Shown here in pieces: positions 1-10,627 of a stretch of 64,000 bases of DNA. Every line of letters starts with the position of its first letter. Positions within the stretch are counted from its first letter, which is position 1. Under the pieces are notes generated by a model. The model did no database searches and had not been told where the DNA came from. It saw only the letters and a program-made list of their open reading frames with translations. The translations under genes were made by a program, and so were the position numbers. The stretch is from contig OY970315.1 of the NCBI GenBank assembly GCA_963716525.1, positions 2,852,001 to 2,916,000 on the forward strand. The letters are read 5' to 3'. The stretch is from JBBREP01 sp963716525 (GTDB lineage Bacteria; Actinomycetota; Acidimicrobiia; IMCC26256; PALSA-610).

Positions 1-182
1 AGCACCTTGTGACCGGCGGCGACGCCGCTGTACGCGGTGCCGCAGAACGCCGCGGTGAACTCGGGGTCGCCGGCATCCTGCAGCGCGTCGCGCACCGCAC
101 GCACACCCATGCTGGTGACGCTGACGCCCTCGAAGCGGCCGAACGGATGGATGCCGATACCCGCGATCTCGACGCCGGTCAT
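1..182 (-). CDS. Thiolase-like (SCP-x/Ltp) protein, N-terminal fragment
   Basis: Only the first 60 or so residues lie in the window; the gene continues past base 1. The start is the ATG at 182, overlapping the stop of the DUF35 gene (ATGA). The N-terminus reads VEIAGIGIHPFGRFEG and continues with an alpha/beta segment typical of thiolase-fold lipid-transfer proteins, resembling the intact thiolase-like protein at 41216-42454. Known relatives either carry out thiolytic or retro-aldol cleavage of acyl-CoAs; those paired with a DUF35 protein (Ltp2 with ChsH2) are aldolases in steroid side-chain degradation. The adjoining DUF35 gene favours that role here, as an inference. The active-site residues are outside the window. 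Confidence 0.72.
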   Translation of the reverse strand, partial: MTGVEIAGIGIHPFGRFEGVSVTSMGVRAVRDALQDAGDPEFTAAFCGTAYSGVAAGHKV

Positions 183-622
183 CGCGCGCTCCCGGGCGCG
201 AAGGCCCACGCGACGACCTCGGTGGCGCCGTCCTCGCCCGCGCCGTGCTCGCCCGCGCCGTCCTCGGTCGCCACCGTGTCGGCGACGAGATGCATCGGCT
301 GGCCGAATGCCAGCCGCGCGGGGTCGGCTTCGGTGAGGCGCGTGATCAGCCGCAGCCGCTCGTGCACCAGCTCCACGACGCCGAAGCCGTACGGCACCGC
401 GCCCTCGTAGCCGGGCGGCGCCGCGGTGACGGCGGTCCAGCCCCACAATGTGGCGTCGCGCGAGAGGTCCACCGCTTCCACGTCGTCCGCGCCTGTGTAC
501 GGGCACACGTCGCCGCGAGGGAAGTGGTAGCGGCCGCTCGACGGCGAGTAGCCGCCGAGCAGGGTGGGGGTGCCTCCGTCGAGCGCCAGCACGCCGGGCG
601 CGATCGAACGCCGTGCGGCCAT
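179..622 (-). CDS. DUF35 OB-fold protein (acyl-CoA-associated)
   Basis: A 147-residue protein with the DUF35 layout: a short rubredoxin-like knuckle (YHFPRGDVCPYTG) followed by an OB-fold strand series (LWGWTAVTAAPPGYEG, YGFGVVEL). The usual four-cysteine zinc ribbon is degenerate, with one Cys left near residue 38, unlike the intact ribbon of the second DUF35 protein at 42462. The C-terminal tail carries a small acidic Gly-Ala repeat (EDGAGEHGAGEDGA). The start at 622 overlaps the CoA-transferase stop and its stop overlaps the thiolase start, so the three are translationally coupled. DUF35 proteins pair with thiolase-like enzymes to form acyl-CoA aldolase or thiolase complexes. Confidence 0.8.
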   Translation of the reverse strand: MAARRSIAPGVLALDGGTPTLLGGYSPSSGRYHFPRGDVCPYTGADDVEAVDLSRDATLWGWTAVTAAPPGYEGAVPYGFGVVELVHERLRLITRLTEADPARLAFGQPMHLVADTVATEDGAGEHGAGEDGATEVVAWAFAPGSAR

Positions 623-1827
623 CAGATGACCCCTGCGGCGGCGAGCCGCGCGAGCTCGTCGTCGTCGAGACCGATCTCGCGCAGTACCTCGTGCGTGTGC
701 GCGCCGAGCGCGGGTGCGCCCAACGGCGGGCTGACCGCCTCGCCCGCGAAACGGGGGAAGGGCGCCTGCTGGCGAATTGGTCCTACCTGCGGATCGTCGA
801 CGGTGACGAGGTCGCCGCGCGCGGCCACGTGGGCATCGGCGAAGATGTCGGCCGCGGTGAAGGCGGTCGCAACCGGCACGTCGTGCTCCACGCAGCGCGC
901 CTCGACCTCGGGCGCGTCGAGTGTGCAGGTCCAGTCGGCGACGATGCCGTTGATCTCGTCGCTGCGGGCGGCGCGATCGATCAGCTTCGCGAACCGCGGG
1001 TCGCTCACCAGTGCCTCGCGGTCCATCGCCTTGCACAGCCGAGCGAAGTTGGCGTCGCTACCGGCAACGATGCACACATGCTTGCCGTCACGGGTGGGGT
1101 AGTTGTCGAGCGGCGCGCTGTTCGCGAGGCGGTTGCCCTCCCGGTTGCGCACCACACCGAGCTTGTCGTAGGCGGCGAGCGTCCATTCCAGAATGCGCAG
1201 CACGCTGCCGTACAGCGCGGCGTCGATCACGCAGCCTTCGGCACCGTCGGCGCCACGCGCATCGCGCCGGTAGAGCGCGGCGACCGCGGCGTGCGCGGCG
1301 AACACGCCGGTGAGGTAGTCGGAGATCGTGACGCCGACGCGCACCGGGGGGCGGTCGGGGTAGCCGGTGAGGTGCATCAGCCCGCCGAAGCCGATGCCCA
1401 CGCGGTCGAGCCCGGGGCGCAGGCGGTTCGGCCCGTCCTGGCCGAACATCGAGATGCGCACGACGACGAGGCGCGGATCGAGGTTGGTCGGTGGGAGGTT
1501 CCAACGCTCGAGCGTGCCGGGACGGAAGTTCTCCACGATCACGTCGGCCGTCGCGGCGAGGCGGCGGAACACGTCCTGGCCGTCAGGCGTGCGCAGATCG
1601 AGCGTCACCGAGCGCCGGCCGCGGCCCTCCACCGCCCAGAACAGCGAATAGGGGTCGCCGTCGCGGCCGTCGACGAACGGACCGATCTCGCGCATGAAGT
1701 CGCCCGAGCCCGGCTGCTCGATCTTCACGACGTCGGCGCCCATCTCGCCGAGCAGCCCCGCGCAGAACGGCGCCGCGATGCGCGTGCCGAGATCGAGCAC
1801 ACGCAGACCGGACAGAGGCGCGTTCAT
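622..1827 (-). CDS. CaiB/BaiF family CoA-transferase
   Basis: A full-length 401-residue class III CoA-transferase. It shows the family N-terminus LRVLDLGTRIAAPFCAG, the motif GADVVKIEQPGSGD, then SVTLDLRTPDGQD and VIVENFRPGTLERW. The Asp that becomes acylated in the family is expected near the middle (GCVIDAALYGS fits the helix that carries it). Such enzymes move CoA between carboxylic acids. ATGA overlaps at both ends place it between the acyl-CoA dehydrogenase and the DUF35 gene in one operon, so it most likely activates the substrate of this pathway. The substrate cannot be told from sequence. Confidence 0.9.
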   Translation of the reverse strand: MNAPLSGLRVLDLGTRIAAPFCAGLLGEMGADVVKIEQPGSGDFMREIGPFVDGRDGDPYSLFWAVEGRGRRSVTLDLRTPDGQDVFRRLAATADVIVENFRPGTLERWNLPPTNLDPRLVVVRISMFGQDGPNRLRPGLDRVGIGFGGLMHLTGYPDRPPVRVGVTISDYLTGVFAAHAAVAALYRRDARGADGAEGCVIDAALYGSVLRILEWTLAAYDKLGVVRNREGNRLANSAPLDNYPTRDGKHVCIVAGSDANFARLCKAMDREALVSDPRFAKLIDRAARSDEINGIVADWTCTLDAPEVEARCVEHDVPVATAFTAADIFADAHVAARGDLVTVDDPQVGPIRQQAPFPRFAGEAVSPPLGAPALGAHTHEVLREIGLDDDELARLAAAGVI

Positions 1828-3010
1828 GACGGTTTCGGCTCGCGGGGGAGGCCGAGCGTGCGCTCGCCGACGACGTTGCGCTGGATCTCGTTCGTGCCGG
1901 CCCAGATCGAGCTCGCCTGGTAGTAGAGCCAGCTGCGCTGCCACGCGCCGTCGCCCGGATTGCCGGACGCGTCGCGCCACAGTGGCGCGGCTTCGCCGAC
2001 GACGGCCATCGCGCTGTCGTGCAGGCGCTTGCTCATCTCGCTCCACCAGAGCTTGTTGATCGCGCCGACCGGTCCGGGTTCGCGCCCCTTCGCGGTGCGC
2101 GACACGGCGCGCTGGTTGTGGAGCTGGAAGATGCGCAGCTCCACGAAGGCCTGCGCGAGCCGGGCGCGAGGCGCGGGTCGTCGAGTGCGCCGTTGTCGTG
2201 GGCGAGGCGCAACAGCTCCTCGAGCAACTGCGTGTGGATCACGAGCTGGCGCGGGTTGACGCCCCGCTCGTGGGTGAGCGTGGAGTTGGCGATACGCCAG
2301 CCGTCGTCGACAGTGCCGATCACACGGTCGTCGGGCACGAACACGTCGGTGAGAAACACCTCGTTGAACTCCGACTCGTCGGTGATCTGGCGGAGCGGCC
2401 GCACCTCCACGCCGGGATCGCGCATGTCGACGACGAAGTAGGTGATGCCGGCCTGCGGCTTGGTGTCGGGGTTGCTGCGGGCCAGGCAGGCACCCCAGTC
2501 GGCGAACTGGGCGTAGCTCGTCCAGACCTTCTGGCCGTTGAGCACCCAGCCACCCTCGATCCGTTGCGCCGACGTACGCAGGCTCGCGAGATCGCTCCCG
2601 GCACCGGGCTCGCTGAACAGCTGGCACCAGATGCGGCTCGCGTCGAGGATCGTGGGCAGGAAGCGTTCCCGTTGCTCGTCGGTGCCGTGCTGCAGCACCG
2701 TGGGCCCGAGCAGGTTGACGCCGATACGGCCGACGAGCTCCGGCGCCCGCGCCCGTGCGAGCTCCTCGGTCACGATGTAGTGCTCGATCGCGCCGCCACC
2801 CCGGCCGCCGTACTCGCGCGGCCACGCCACGCCGACCCACCGGCCGCTCGCGAGCGTCGCCTGCCATTCGCGCCCGAACGCCACCTCCTCGGCGAGCGTG
2901 GCGAAACGGGGTGGGAGACCGACCCCGTACTCCCAGGGCAGGTGCTCGCGCAGCCACGCACGGCACTCCTCGCGCAGCGCCGTCTCGCCAGACGTGGGAG
3001 CGAGGTCCAT
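1824..3010 (-). CDS. Acyl-CoA dehydrogenase, frame interrupted near 2170
   Basis: FAD-dependent acyl-CoA dehydrogenase of about 395 residues. The N-terminal two thirds (MDLAPTSGETALREEC ... LFSEPGAGSDLASL ... GVNPRQLVIHTQ) end at DDPRLA, and the C-terminal helical domain (RLAQAFVELRIFQ ... IWAGTNEIQRN) continues in another frame. The break is at about 2165-2180 on a GCGC tract; four extra bases (GCGC) would give a normal DDPRLARARLAQAF join. The usual YEGT-type Glu is replaced by WAGT, which is common in FadE-type enzymes of steroid and branched-chain pathways. First gene of the minus-strand operon; its stop overlaps the CoA-transferase start. Treated as one gene with a likely sequence error. 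Confidence 0.82.
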
Positions 3011-3115
3011 CGGCTGGCAAGGTAGCCGTCAACCTGCCGCGGGCCTCCCGGAATCGGTCGGCGGGCGCTGAAGCTACGGAGAACGTACGGCGAGCCTCGA
3101 TAGCGTCGGGCGCGG

Positions 3116-3640
3116 ATGCGCGTCTCGGTGATCGGCACGTCGGGATCGGGCAAGTCGACCTTCGCCCGGGCGCTCGCGCAGCGCATCGGCGCGCCGTACG
3201 TGGAGCTCGACTCGATCTTCCACCAGGCGAACTGGACGCCGCTCGACGAGGACGAGTTCCGGGCGCGCGTGCGTGCCGCGACGGCCGGCGATCGCTGGGT
3301 GGTCGACGGCAACTACGGCACGGTGCGCCCGATCGTGCTGGAGCGGGCGACGACCGTCGTGTGGCTCGACTACGAGCGACCGCTGGTCATGGCGCGTGTG
3401 ATCCGGCGGTCGGTCGCGCGAGCGATCACGCGCCGCGAGCTCTGGAACGGCAACACCGAAGACGTGCGTGAATGGATCCGGCCCGACCACCCGATCCGCT
3501 GGGCGTGGTCGCAGCACGGTCGCAAGCGGTCCGAGTACGAGGCTCGCTTCGCCGAACCGCAGTACGCGCGGATCGAGGTGCGCCGCTTCGCGCGTCCACG
3601 CGGCGCGCAGCAGTGGCTCGCGTCGCTGGCGGGGGATTGA
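3116..3640 (+). CDS. P-loop kinase of the adenylate kinase/topology-modulation type
   Basis: A 174-residue soluble protein starting with the Walker A motif VIGTSGSGKSTFA at residues 4-16. It then shows YVELDSIFHQANW, a substrate-binding segment typical of the small FlaR/AAA_18-like kinases, and VVDGNYGTVRP. A Walker B-like strand is TTVVWLDYERP. A basic lid region (RVIRRSVARAITRRELW) follows. Members are thought to phosphorylate small molecules or nucleotides, but few have known substrates, so no reaction is assigned. It stands alone between convergent and divergent neighbours. Confidence 0.8.
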   Translation: MRVSVIGTSGSGKSTFARALAQRIGAPYVELDSIFHQANWTPLDEDEFRARVRAATAGDRWVVDGNYGTVRPIVLERATTVVWLDYERPLVMARVIRRSVARAITRRELWNGNTEDVREWIRPDHPIRWAWSQHGRKRSEYEARFAEPQYARIEVRRFARPRGAQQWLASLAGD

Positions 3641-3666
3641 CGCGGCGCGCCGGCTGAAAGATCGGG

Positions 3667-4962
<1,296 letters not shown>

Positions 4963-5181
4963 CTACGCTCCTCTTCGCGCGTCGCCCACGCTCATGATCC
5001 GTTCGTCGTCCCAAAGCTACCGACTTCGGTGCCGGCCCCTGCTCCACGCGGTGTCGCGCCGGCCTCGCAACCGCTCGTGCATGGATTCACGCATGTGTCT
5101 GGATTACGGCGGGATTGCGGCTGTCTGGATTGCCTCGGGCGTGGGGTGGTGCGGGGGCCGTTCCCGTAGAGTCTCGCCGCC

Positions 5182-6313
5182 ATGGACTTCGAGCTGTCCG
5201 ACGACCAGATCGCGCTGCGCGACGCGGCGCGCGAGCTGCTCGGCGACCCACGCGTCGCCCGCCGCGGTGCGCGCGCACACCGAGAGCGATGCGCCCTACG
5301 ACGAGGCGCTGTGGGCGGCCATGGTCGAACAGGGTTGGCTCGGCGTCGCGATCCCCGAACAGGACGGTGGCCTTGGCCTCGGGCTCGTGGAGCTCGCGGT
5401 GCTCCTCGAGGCGCTCGGCGGGCACTGTGCGCCCGCGCCGTACTCGAGCACCGTGCTCGTCGCCGGGGCGTTCCAGCGAGCCGGCCTCGGCGCCGAGGTG
5501 GGGCCGCTGCTCTCGGGCGACTCGATCGGCTGCGTCGCGTGGTCGCGCCGTGCCGGCGCGGTGCGCGCCCGCGCCGTGGACGGCGGCTGGGTGCTCGACG
5601 GTCGCAGCGACCCGGTGCCGTACGCCCCGGTGGCCGCGGTCGCGCTCGTGCCCGCCGTGGTCGACGAGCCAGGCAGGCCCAGCGCGCCCGGAACACCGGG
5701 CGCGCGCGAGCCCGAGCTGTTCGCGGTGCGGCTCGACGAGGTGGGGCGGCCGGAGCGCGAGCCGGCGATGGACGTCACGCGCCCGCTCGGATGGCTCTCC
5801 TTCGACGCCACACCCGCGCAGCGCGTCGGCGACGCCGCGCACGCCCGGGCGCTGCTCGACCACGGTGCCGCGCTCGGCGCCGCGGAGATGCTCGGCGGCG
5901 CGCAGGCGGTGCTCGACATGGCTGTCGCTTACGCCAAGGACCGCGTGCAGTTCGGCCGCCCGATCGGCAGCTTCCAGGCCGTGAAGCATCGCTGCGCCGA
6001 CATGCTCGTCGACGTCGAGGGCATGCGCTCCACCGCCTATTGGGCCGCGTGGTCGCTCGGCCACGACCCGGCCGGCGAGGCGTCGGTGGCCGCGAGCACC
6101 GCGAAGTGCTGGGCGAGCGACGCCAGCAAGCGGGTGATGGCGAGCGGGCTCCAGGTGCACGGCGGCATCGGCTTTACCTGGGAGCACGACCTCCACTTCT
6201 TCATGAAGCGGGCCCAACTCGACCAGCTCCAGTTCGGCGATGCCTCGTACCACCGGGCCCGCATCACGGCGCTGCTCCGCCCGAGAGTGGAGCGGGGCGA
6301 GAGCGTGGTCTGA
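5182..6313 (+). CDS. Acyl-CoA dehydrogenase, frame interrupted near 5245
   Basis: Acyl-CoA dehydrogenase of about 377 residues. The start MDFELSDDQIALRDAARELL lies in one frame; from about 5245 the family sequence continues in another (SPAAVRAHTESDAPYDE ... WLGVAIPEQDGGLGLG). Adding a GC pair in the GGCGACC context gives ELLGATHASPAAV, a normal join. The C-terminal domain has the usual AYAKDRVQFGRPIGSFQAVKH and VHGGIGFTWEHDLH motifs, the latter typical of FadE enzymes of the FadE26-34 group. Members are alpha,beta-desaturases of acyl-CoA or steroid-CoA thioesters. No partner overlaps it, so it may work alone or pair with another FadE subunit in the window. Confidence 0.8.
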
Positions 6314-6371
6314 TCGCGCCGGGCGATGCCGGTGAACCACTGGGTCAGCGCGTCCGTATCCTGCTCATGAG

Positions 6372-6914
6372 ATGGATCGGCGAGGCACCTTGGCGACCGA
6401 CGACGCCGTGCGGGCCGTGTACGCCGCGCACGGCGGGGAGCTCTACCGGTTCGCGCGGCGCGCCCTCGGCGACGCGGGGCTCGCCGAGGAGGCCGTGCAG
6501 GAGGCGTTCCTGCGGGCCTGGCAGGCGGCCGACCGATTCGACGATCGTCTCGGGAGCCTCCGCACCTGGCTGTTCGCGATCCTGCGGAACGTGGTGATCG
6601 ACCTCAGCCGGGCCCGTGCGGTACGACCCCGGCTCGCCCGGGCCGACCAGACCGGCGTCGAGCGGGCGCTCGACCTGGCGAGCGCCGAGGAGATCGAGTC
6701 GGTGCTCACCGCGTGGCAGGTTGAGGAGGCGCTCGCCAAGATCTCGCCCCACCATCGGGCCGCGCTGATCGAGGTGCACACGAAGGGCCGGCCGTATGCC
6801 GACGTCGCCGCCGAGTGCGGCGTGCCGGCCGGCACGATCAAGAGCCGCGTGTTCTATGGCCTCAAGGCGCTGCGGCTCGCGCTCGAAGAGCTCGGGTGGA
6901 ACGATGAGCGCTGA
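6372..6914 (+). CDS. ECF-type RNA polymerase sigma factor
   Basis: A 180-residue sigma-70 family member with only regions 2 and 4. Region 2 spans about residues 15-85 (AEEAVQEAFLRAWQAADRF, SLRTWLFAILRNVVID). Region 4 spans about 115-170 (KISPHHRAALIEVHTKG, YADVAAECGVPAGTIKSR), a helix-turn-helix for the -35 element. The stop overlaps the anti-sigma start by 11 bp, a classic co-translated sigma/anti-sigma pair. It likely directs a small regulon in response to an envelope or redox signal. No target promoter could be identified here. Confidence 0.93.
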   Translation: MDRRGTLATDDAVRAVYAAHGGELYRFARRALGDAGLAEEAVQEAFLRAWQAADRFDDRLGSLRTWLFAILRNVVIDLSRARAVRPRLARADQTGVERALDLASAEEIESVLTAWQVEEALAKISPHHRAALIEVHTKGRPYADVAAECGVPAGTIKSRVFYGLKALRLALEELGWNDER

Positions 6915-7596
6915 AGCCTGCGCCGATCGCAGGAGCGCGCTCGGAGCCGCTGCGATCGGCCGCCTCGACGAGCGCGAGATGCTCGCGCTGCAGGCCCATC
7001 TCGACGGCTGCGGCGCGTGCCGTGACGAGCTCGCCGAGCTGCGCGCCACGGTGACGATGCTGGACGCGGTCGATCTCGCCCACGTCGCCGCGGCGGAGCG
7101 GGCCGCACCGCAGGCGCTCGCCGACGACGTCGTCGAGCGCGTCCGCGACGCCCGCGACGAGCACGCCAGCCACCGGGCCCGCCGCCGGGCCGGCACGATC
7201 GCCGTGGCGGTCGTGGGGCTCGCGGCCGCGCTCGTGGTGGTGCTCGGGGTCGCACTGCACAGTGGTCCGGCCGACGAGACCGCCGCGCACCGCACGGTGG
7301 TGCTGCGCGGGCGGGACGCGTCGGCCAAGGCCACGATCATCGCGGCGCACGGCGGCACCGACGTGGCGTTCCGCGGCCGTCTGCGCGATCGGCCCGGCTC
7401 CACCGACCCCTACTGGCTGTGGCTCACCGACGCGTCGGGTCACCGTCTCGCGGCGGCGACGTTCCGCGACGGCAAGGACGGCTCCTTCTCGATTCGCGGG
7501 CACGGCGCGATCGCCTACGCCGACGTGAAACGGGTGTGGGTCACCGACCACGCGGACCACGTGGTGCTCGATACCGCGTGGGACGCGCCTACGTAG
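6904..7596 (+). CDS. Membrane-bound anti-sigma factor with zinc-binding domain
   Basis: A 230-residue single-pass membrane protein. The cytoplasmic N-terminus has the anti-sigma zinc motif LQAHLDGCGACRDELAEL (H-x3-C-x2-C). One membrane helix lies at about residues 98-120 (TIAVAVVGLAAALVVVLGV). The extracytoplasmic part (about 110 residues) is a beta-rich RskA-like domain (YWLWLTDASGHRLAAATF). It should hold the preceding ECF sigma factor inactive until the outer domain is cleaved or senses a signal. The ATG at 6904 was chosen since it overlaps the sigma stop; longer in-frame extensions run inside the sigma gene. Its 3' end overlaps the convergent ligase gene by 8 bp. Confidence 0.9.
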   Translation: MSAEACADRRSALGAAAIGRLDEREMLALQAHLDGCGACRDELAELRATVTMLDAVDLAHVAAAERAAPQALADDVVERVRDARDEHASHRARRRAGTIAVAVVGLAAALVVVLGVALHSGPADETAAHRTVVLRGRDASAKATIIAAHGGTDVAFRGRLRDRPGSTDPYWLWLTDASGHRLAAATFRDGKDGSFSIRGHGAIAYADVKRVWVTDHADHVVLDTAWDAPT

Positions 7597-9104
7597 GGCT
7601 GACGCCTGCCGCGAGCACGCGCAGCGCGGCGCGGTCGGGCTTGCCGCTCACGAGCGCCGGCAGCGCGTCGAGCACGATCACGCGCTCAGGCGTCTTGTAG
7701 CGCGCCAAGCCCTCGGTGGCGCACCAGCGCGCGCTCTCGGCGACGTCGAACGGCCCGTCGGCCACCACGAACGCACACGCCCGCTCGCCCATGAGATCGT
7801 CGGCGATGCCGATCACCGCGCACTGCCGCACCGCCGGATGCCGCTCGAGCACGGCCGCGACCTCGGTGGCCGAGATGTTCTCGCCGCCGCGGATGATCAC
7901 GTCGTCGATCCGGCCCAGGATCGAGAGCCGGCCGGCCTCGTCGATCGACGCGAGGTCGCCGCTGCGGAACCAGCCGTCGGCGGTGGACGCCCGCTCCGTG
8001 TCGGGCACGTCGAGGTAACCCACGCACACCTCGGGCCCCCGGATCAGCAGCTCACCCGTGACGTCGTCGACGCGCAGCTCGCACGGCGGGATGGCGCGTG
8101 GGGCGTCGTCGGGGGCACCGGGGAGCGCGGTCGCTACCGATGGCGCCTCGGTGGATCCGTACGTGCGCTTCACCTCGCAGCCGAGCCGCTCGCGCGCTTC
8201 GGCGACGAACGCGTCGGACACGCCGGCGCCGCCGCTCGACACGAGGCGCAACGATGCGACGCGGTGTGCGTGGAACGTGGGCGAGCGCATCATCGCCACG
8301 AAGAACGTCGGCGGGCCGACCATGAACGTCACCTGTTCGCGCTCGATGAGCTCGAGTGCGGCCTCGGGGTTCCAGCGTCGCATCAGCACTGCCTTGAACG
8401 GCACTGTGCCGGCGAGCGTCACACCGTTCAGCAGGCCGCTCACGTGCGCGAGCGGTGCCGGCATCAGCACCGCGTCGCCGGGTCCGAGCCCGTGCACGGC
8501 CGCCATCCCGCGCGCCTTGTACGCGAGCGTGTCCTGCGTGTGCAGCACGCCCTTGGGTGCTCCGCTCGACCCGCTGGTGAACAACAATGCCGCGAGCCGG
8601 TCCTCGCCCCCGGCCTCTCGCGTCGCACGCCGCCCTGCCGCGGTCGAGGGTGAGGTTGTCGTCCGGAGTCAGGACGATCTTTGGTTGCACCCTTGCGACG
8701 GCGCGGTCGACCTCGGCGGCAGTGAACGCCGTGTGCAGCGGCACCGCGACCGCGCCCACCCGCCAGCACGCGCGCATCGCCACCAGCGCGTCGACACAGT
8801 TGCCGAGCTGCCACGCGACGGCGTCGCCGGCCTCCACGCCGCGCCCGCGGAGCGTCGTGGCGAACGCGTCGACGCGGTCCGCGAGACCCTCGCCCGTGAC
8901 GCGCACGTCGCCGTCGACCACGAGGACCCGCCCGGCCGCTTCCTCCGCGGCGCGGGTCAAGAGTTCGTCGAGCGACGGCTGGTCCCACGGCCCGCCGGGA
9001 GCGCGATAGGTGGCCGCGTGCGGCGTGAGGAACGTGGGTTGCAGCTGGAGGCCCGCCGGGGCGCGAGCCGCAGGCGAGCGGGGATGGAGGTGCGGTGCGG
9101 TCAC
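7589..9104 (-). CDS. Acyl-CoA (AMP-forming) ligase, frame interrupted near 8630
   Basis: ANL-superfamily ligase of about 505 residues. The N-terminal part begins at GTG 9104 (overlapping the acyl-CoA dehydrogenase stop, GTGA) and runs through LDELLTRAAEEAAGR and VGAVAVPLHTAFTAAEVDRA; the rest resumes in another frame with the P-loop FTSGSSGAPKGVLH, then YGSTEAPS, GWFRSGDLASID and RIDDVIIRGGENIS. Adding GC at about 8635 (GCGCGAG) gives DAREAGGEDRLAALLFTSG. Residues 5-20 of the predicted N-terminus (HLHPRSPAARAPAG) are not family sequence; they are encoded by a copy of the dispersed repeat described below. The ligase probably supplies CoA esters to the acyl-CoA dehydrogenase encoded just upstream. 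Confidence 0.84.
9051..9090 (+). repeat. Dispersed GC-rich element, single copy
   Basis: About 37 bp matching the unit of the arrays at 24262 and 53958 (core GGGGCGCGAGC, then CGCAGGCGAGCGGGG), with roughly three differences from the 24 kb unit. Here it lies antisense within the start of the ligase gene and is read as HPRSPAARAPAG. This shows that the element is tolerated in more than one reading frame and in both orientations relative to coding. Confidence 0.75.
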
Positions 9105-10312
9105 TTCCAGCCGGCGCTGCGCGGCCGGGTGCCGTCGAGCACGGCCCGACCGATGAAGTTCCGCTGGATTTCCACCGTGCCGGCGCCGATGCACAGCCCT
9201 CGGATGTCGCGGTAGACGCGTTCCACCGGGTATTCGCGGGAGAAGCCGTAGCCGCCGAGCAGCTGGATCGCTTCGTCGCACACGAACTTGGCCGCGAGGT
9301 TCGCCGCGGTCTTCGCCATCGCGGTCTCGAGCGGTGGCGGGGTGCCGTCGGGACCGGCGAGCCGCACCGCACGTTGGAGGAGCAGCCGCGCTCCTTCGAG
9401 CTGCGTGGCCATGTCGGCGATCTTCCACTGAAGGCCCTGGAGGTCGGCGATCGGCCGGGGGCCGACCTTGCGTTCCCGCATGTAGCCGACCGCGTACTCC
9501 AGCGCGCCCTGGGCAGCGCCGACGCACATCGCGGCGTTGCCGCAGCGTTCGTGGTTGATGTGCGCGATGAGGGTCTTGAAGCCGTCGCTGTCCGCGGCGT
9601 CGCCCCACACGAGCACGTCGTCGGGTTCGACGCGAACACCGTCGAACGCGAGCTCGGCTTCGCTGGTGCCGCGCAGCCCCATCTTCACGTGCGTGCCCGC
9701 GACGGCGACGCCGGGCGACTCGAGATCGACCGCGACTGCGCCGATGCCCTTCGTGGTGCCGGCCTCGCTGCCCGGGAACCGGCACCATACGAGGCAGCAC
9801 CGCGACTTGTGCCCGCCGGTGACGTAGTTCTTGTACGCGTCGAGGCGGAAACCGTCGCCGTCGGGCGTGAGCCGGGCCCGCATGTGGTTGACCGCGGAGC
9901 CGGCCTCGCTCTCGGAGATGCCGATGCAGAACAGGGCCTCACCGGCCGCGGCCATCGGCAGCCAGCGCTCGCGCATCGCGTCCGAGCCGAGGTGCTGGAT
10001 CGCGCGCGGCGGACCGTTGTAGATGAGCTGCGCGAGGATCGCGCTCGACACGTCGGCCCGCGCCAGCTCCTCGAGCACGATCGCCGCCTCGACGTCGCCG
10101 AAGCCGGCGCCGCCGTACCGCTCGGCGACGGTGATCCCGAGCAGGTCGGCCTTGGCGAGGGCGTCGAAGCTCCGCTGCGGGAACTCCTCCTCCTCGTCCC
10201 ACTGGCGAGCGAACGGCAGGAGCTCGCGCGCCGCGACGTCTCGTGCGAGCTCGCGCAGCGCCTGCTGGTCGTCGGTCTCGGCGAACGGATCGGTGCCGCG
10301 TTCGTGGCCCAT
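9101..10312 (-). CDS. Acyl-CoA dehydrogenase
   Basis: An intact 403-residue FAD-dependent acyl-CoA dehydrogenase. The N-terminal helical domain (ALRELARDVAARELLPFARQ, LLGITVAERYGGAGFG), the beta domain (GISESEAGSAVNHMRA) and the C-terminal helical domain (AIQLLGGYGFSREYPVERVYRD, GAGTVEIQRNFIGR) are all present. The residue aligning with the common YEGT Glu is Ala (GAGT), so the base must come from another position, as in isovaleryl-CoA-like and FadE enzymes. It overlaps the downstream ligase start by 4 bp, so the two form a transcription unit. Confidence 0.92.
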   Translation of the reverse strand: MGHERGTDPFAETDDQQALRELARDVAARELLPFARQWDEEEEFPQRSFDALAKADLLGITVAERYGGAGFGDVEAAIVLEELARADVSSAILAQLIYNGPPRAIQHLGSDAMRERWLPMAAAGEALFCIGISESEAGSAVNHMRARLTPDGDGFRLDAYKNYVTGGHKSRCCLVWCRFPGSEAGTTKGIGAVAVDLESPGVAVAGTHVKMGLRGTSEAELAFDGVRVEPDDVLVWGDAADSDGFKTLIAHINHERCGNAAMCVGAAQGALEYAVGYMRERKVGPRPIADLQGLQWKIADMATQLEGARLLLQRAVRLAGPDGTPPPLETAMAKTAANLAAKFVCDEAIQLLGGYGFSREYPVERVYRDIRGLCIGAGTVEIQRNFIGRAVLDGTRPRSAGWK

Positions 10313-10345
10313 GAGGCGGGAGCCTACGCGGGTGCGGCCAGAGGG

Positions 10346-10522
10346 TCAGTGGGGGAGCGCGGTGCCCACGACCGTGAGCACCGCGATGCCGATCAGGCAG
10401 GGCTTCGCCACGGTGAGCACGCCGACCTTCGGAGCGCGCGCGTGCGGTGCCGCGCTGTCCTGCACGACGTCCACGTCGATGACGCCGTCGCCCTTGGCGG
10501 CGGACTTCGCCCGCTTGCTCAT
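10346..10522 (-). CDS. Small membrane protein, unknown
   Basis: A 58-residue protein starting MSKRAKSAAKGDG with a charged N-terminus and one hydrophobic stretch at the C-terminus (CLIGIAVLTVVGTAL). It is likely a single-pass or tail-anchored protein. It lies 33 bp upstream of the acyl-CoA dehydrogenase on the same strand and divergent from the P450. No clear ribosome binding site is seen, so the call rests on the plausible membrane helix and on the gap it fills. Confidence 0.42.
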   Translation of the reverse strand: MSKRAKSAAKGDGVIDVDVVQDSAAPHARAPKVGVLTVAKPCLIGIAVLTVVGTALPH

Positions 10523-10627
10523 ACGCGAGATGTCGGCTCGTGCCGATGCAACCTTGACGCCGGAGTCGAGCGCGATGCCTAGCGTTGCCTCCGGCGACCC
10601 GTGATGACCGTGGACAAGAGGCGAGAC

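Noticed and set aside
448..1923. A long plus-strand frame opposite the CoA-transferase
   Set aside because: The minus-strand CoA-transferase is clear and ATGA-coupled on both sides; the opposite frame has no recognisable motif.
9101..10312. Loss of the catalytic Glu (YEGT to GAGT/WAGT) as a sign of a dead acyl-CoA dehydrogenase
   Set aside because: Three of the four acyl-CoA dehydrogenases here show Ala at this place, which is usual in FadE-type and isovaleryl-CoA-type enzymes where the base is elsewhere.
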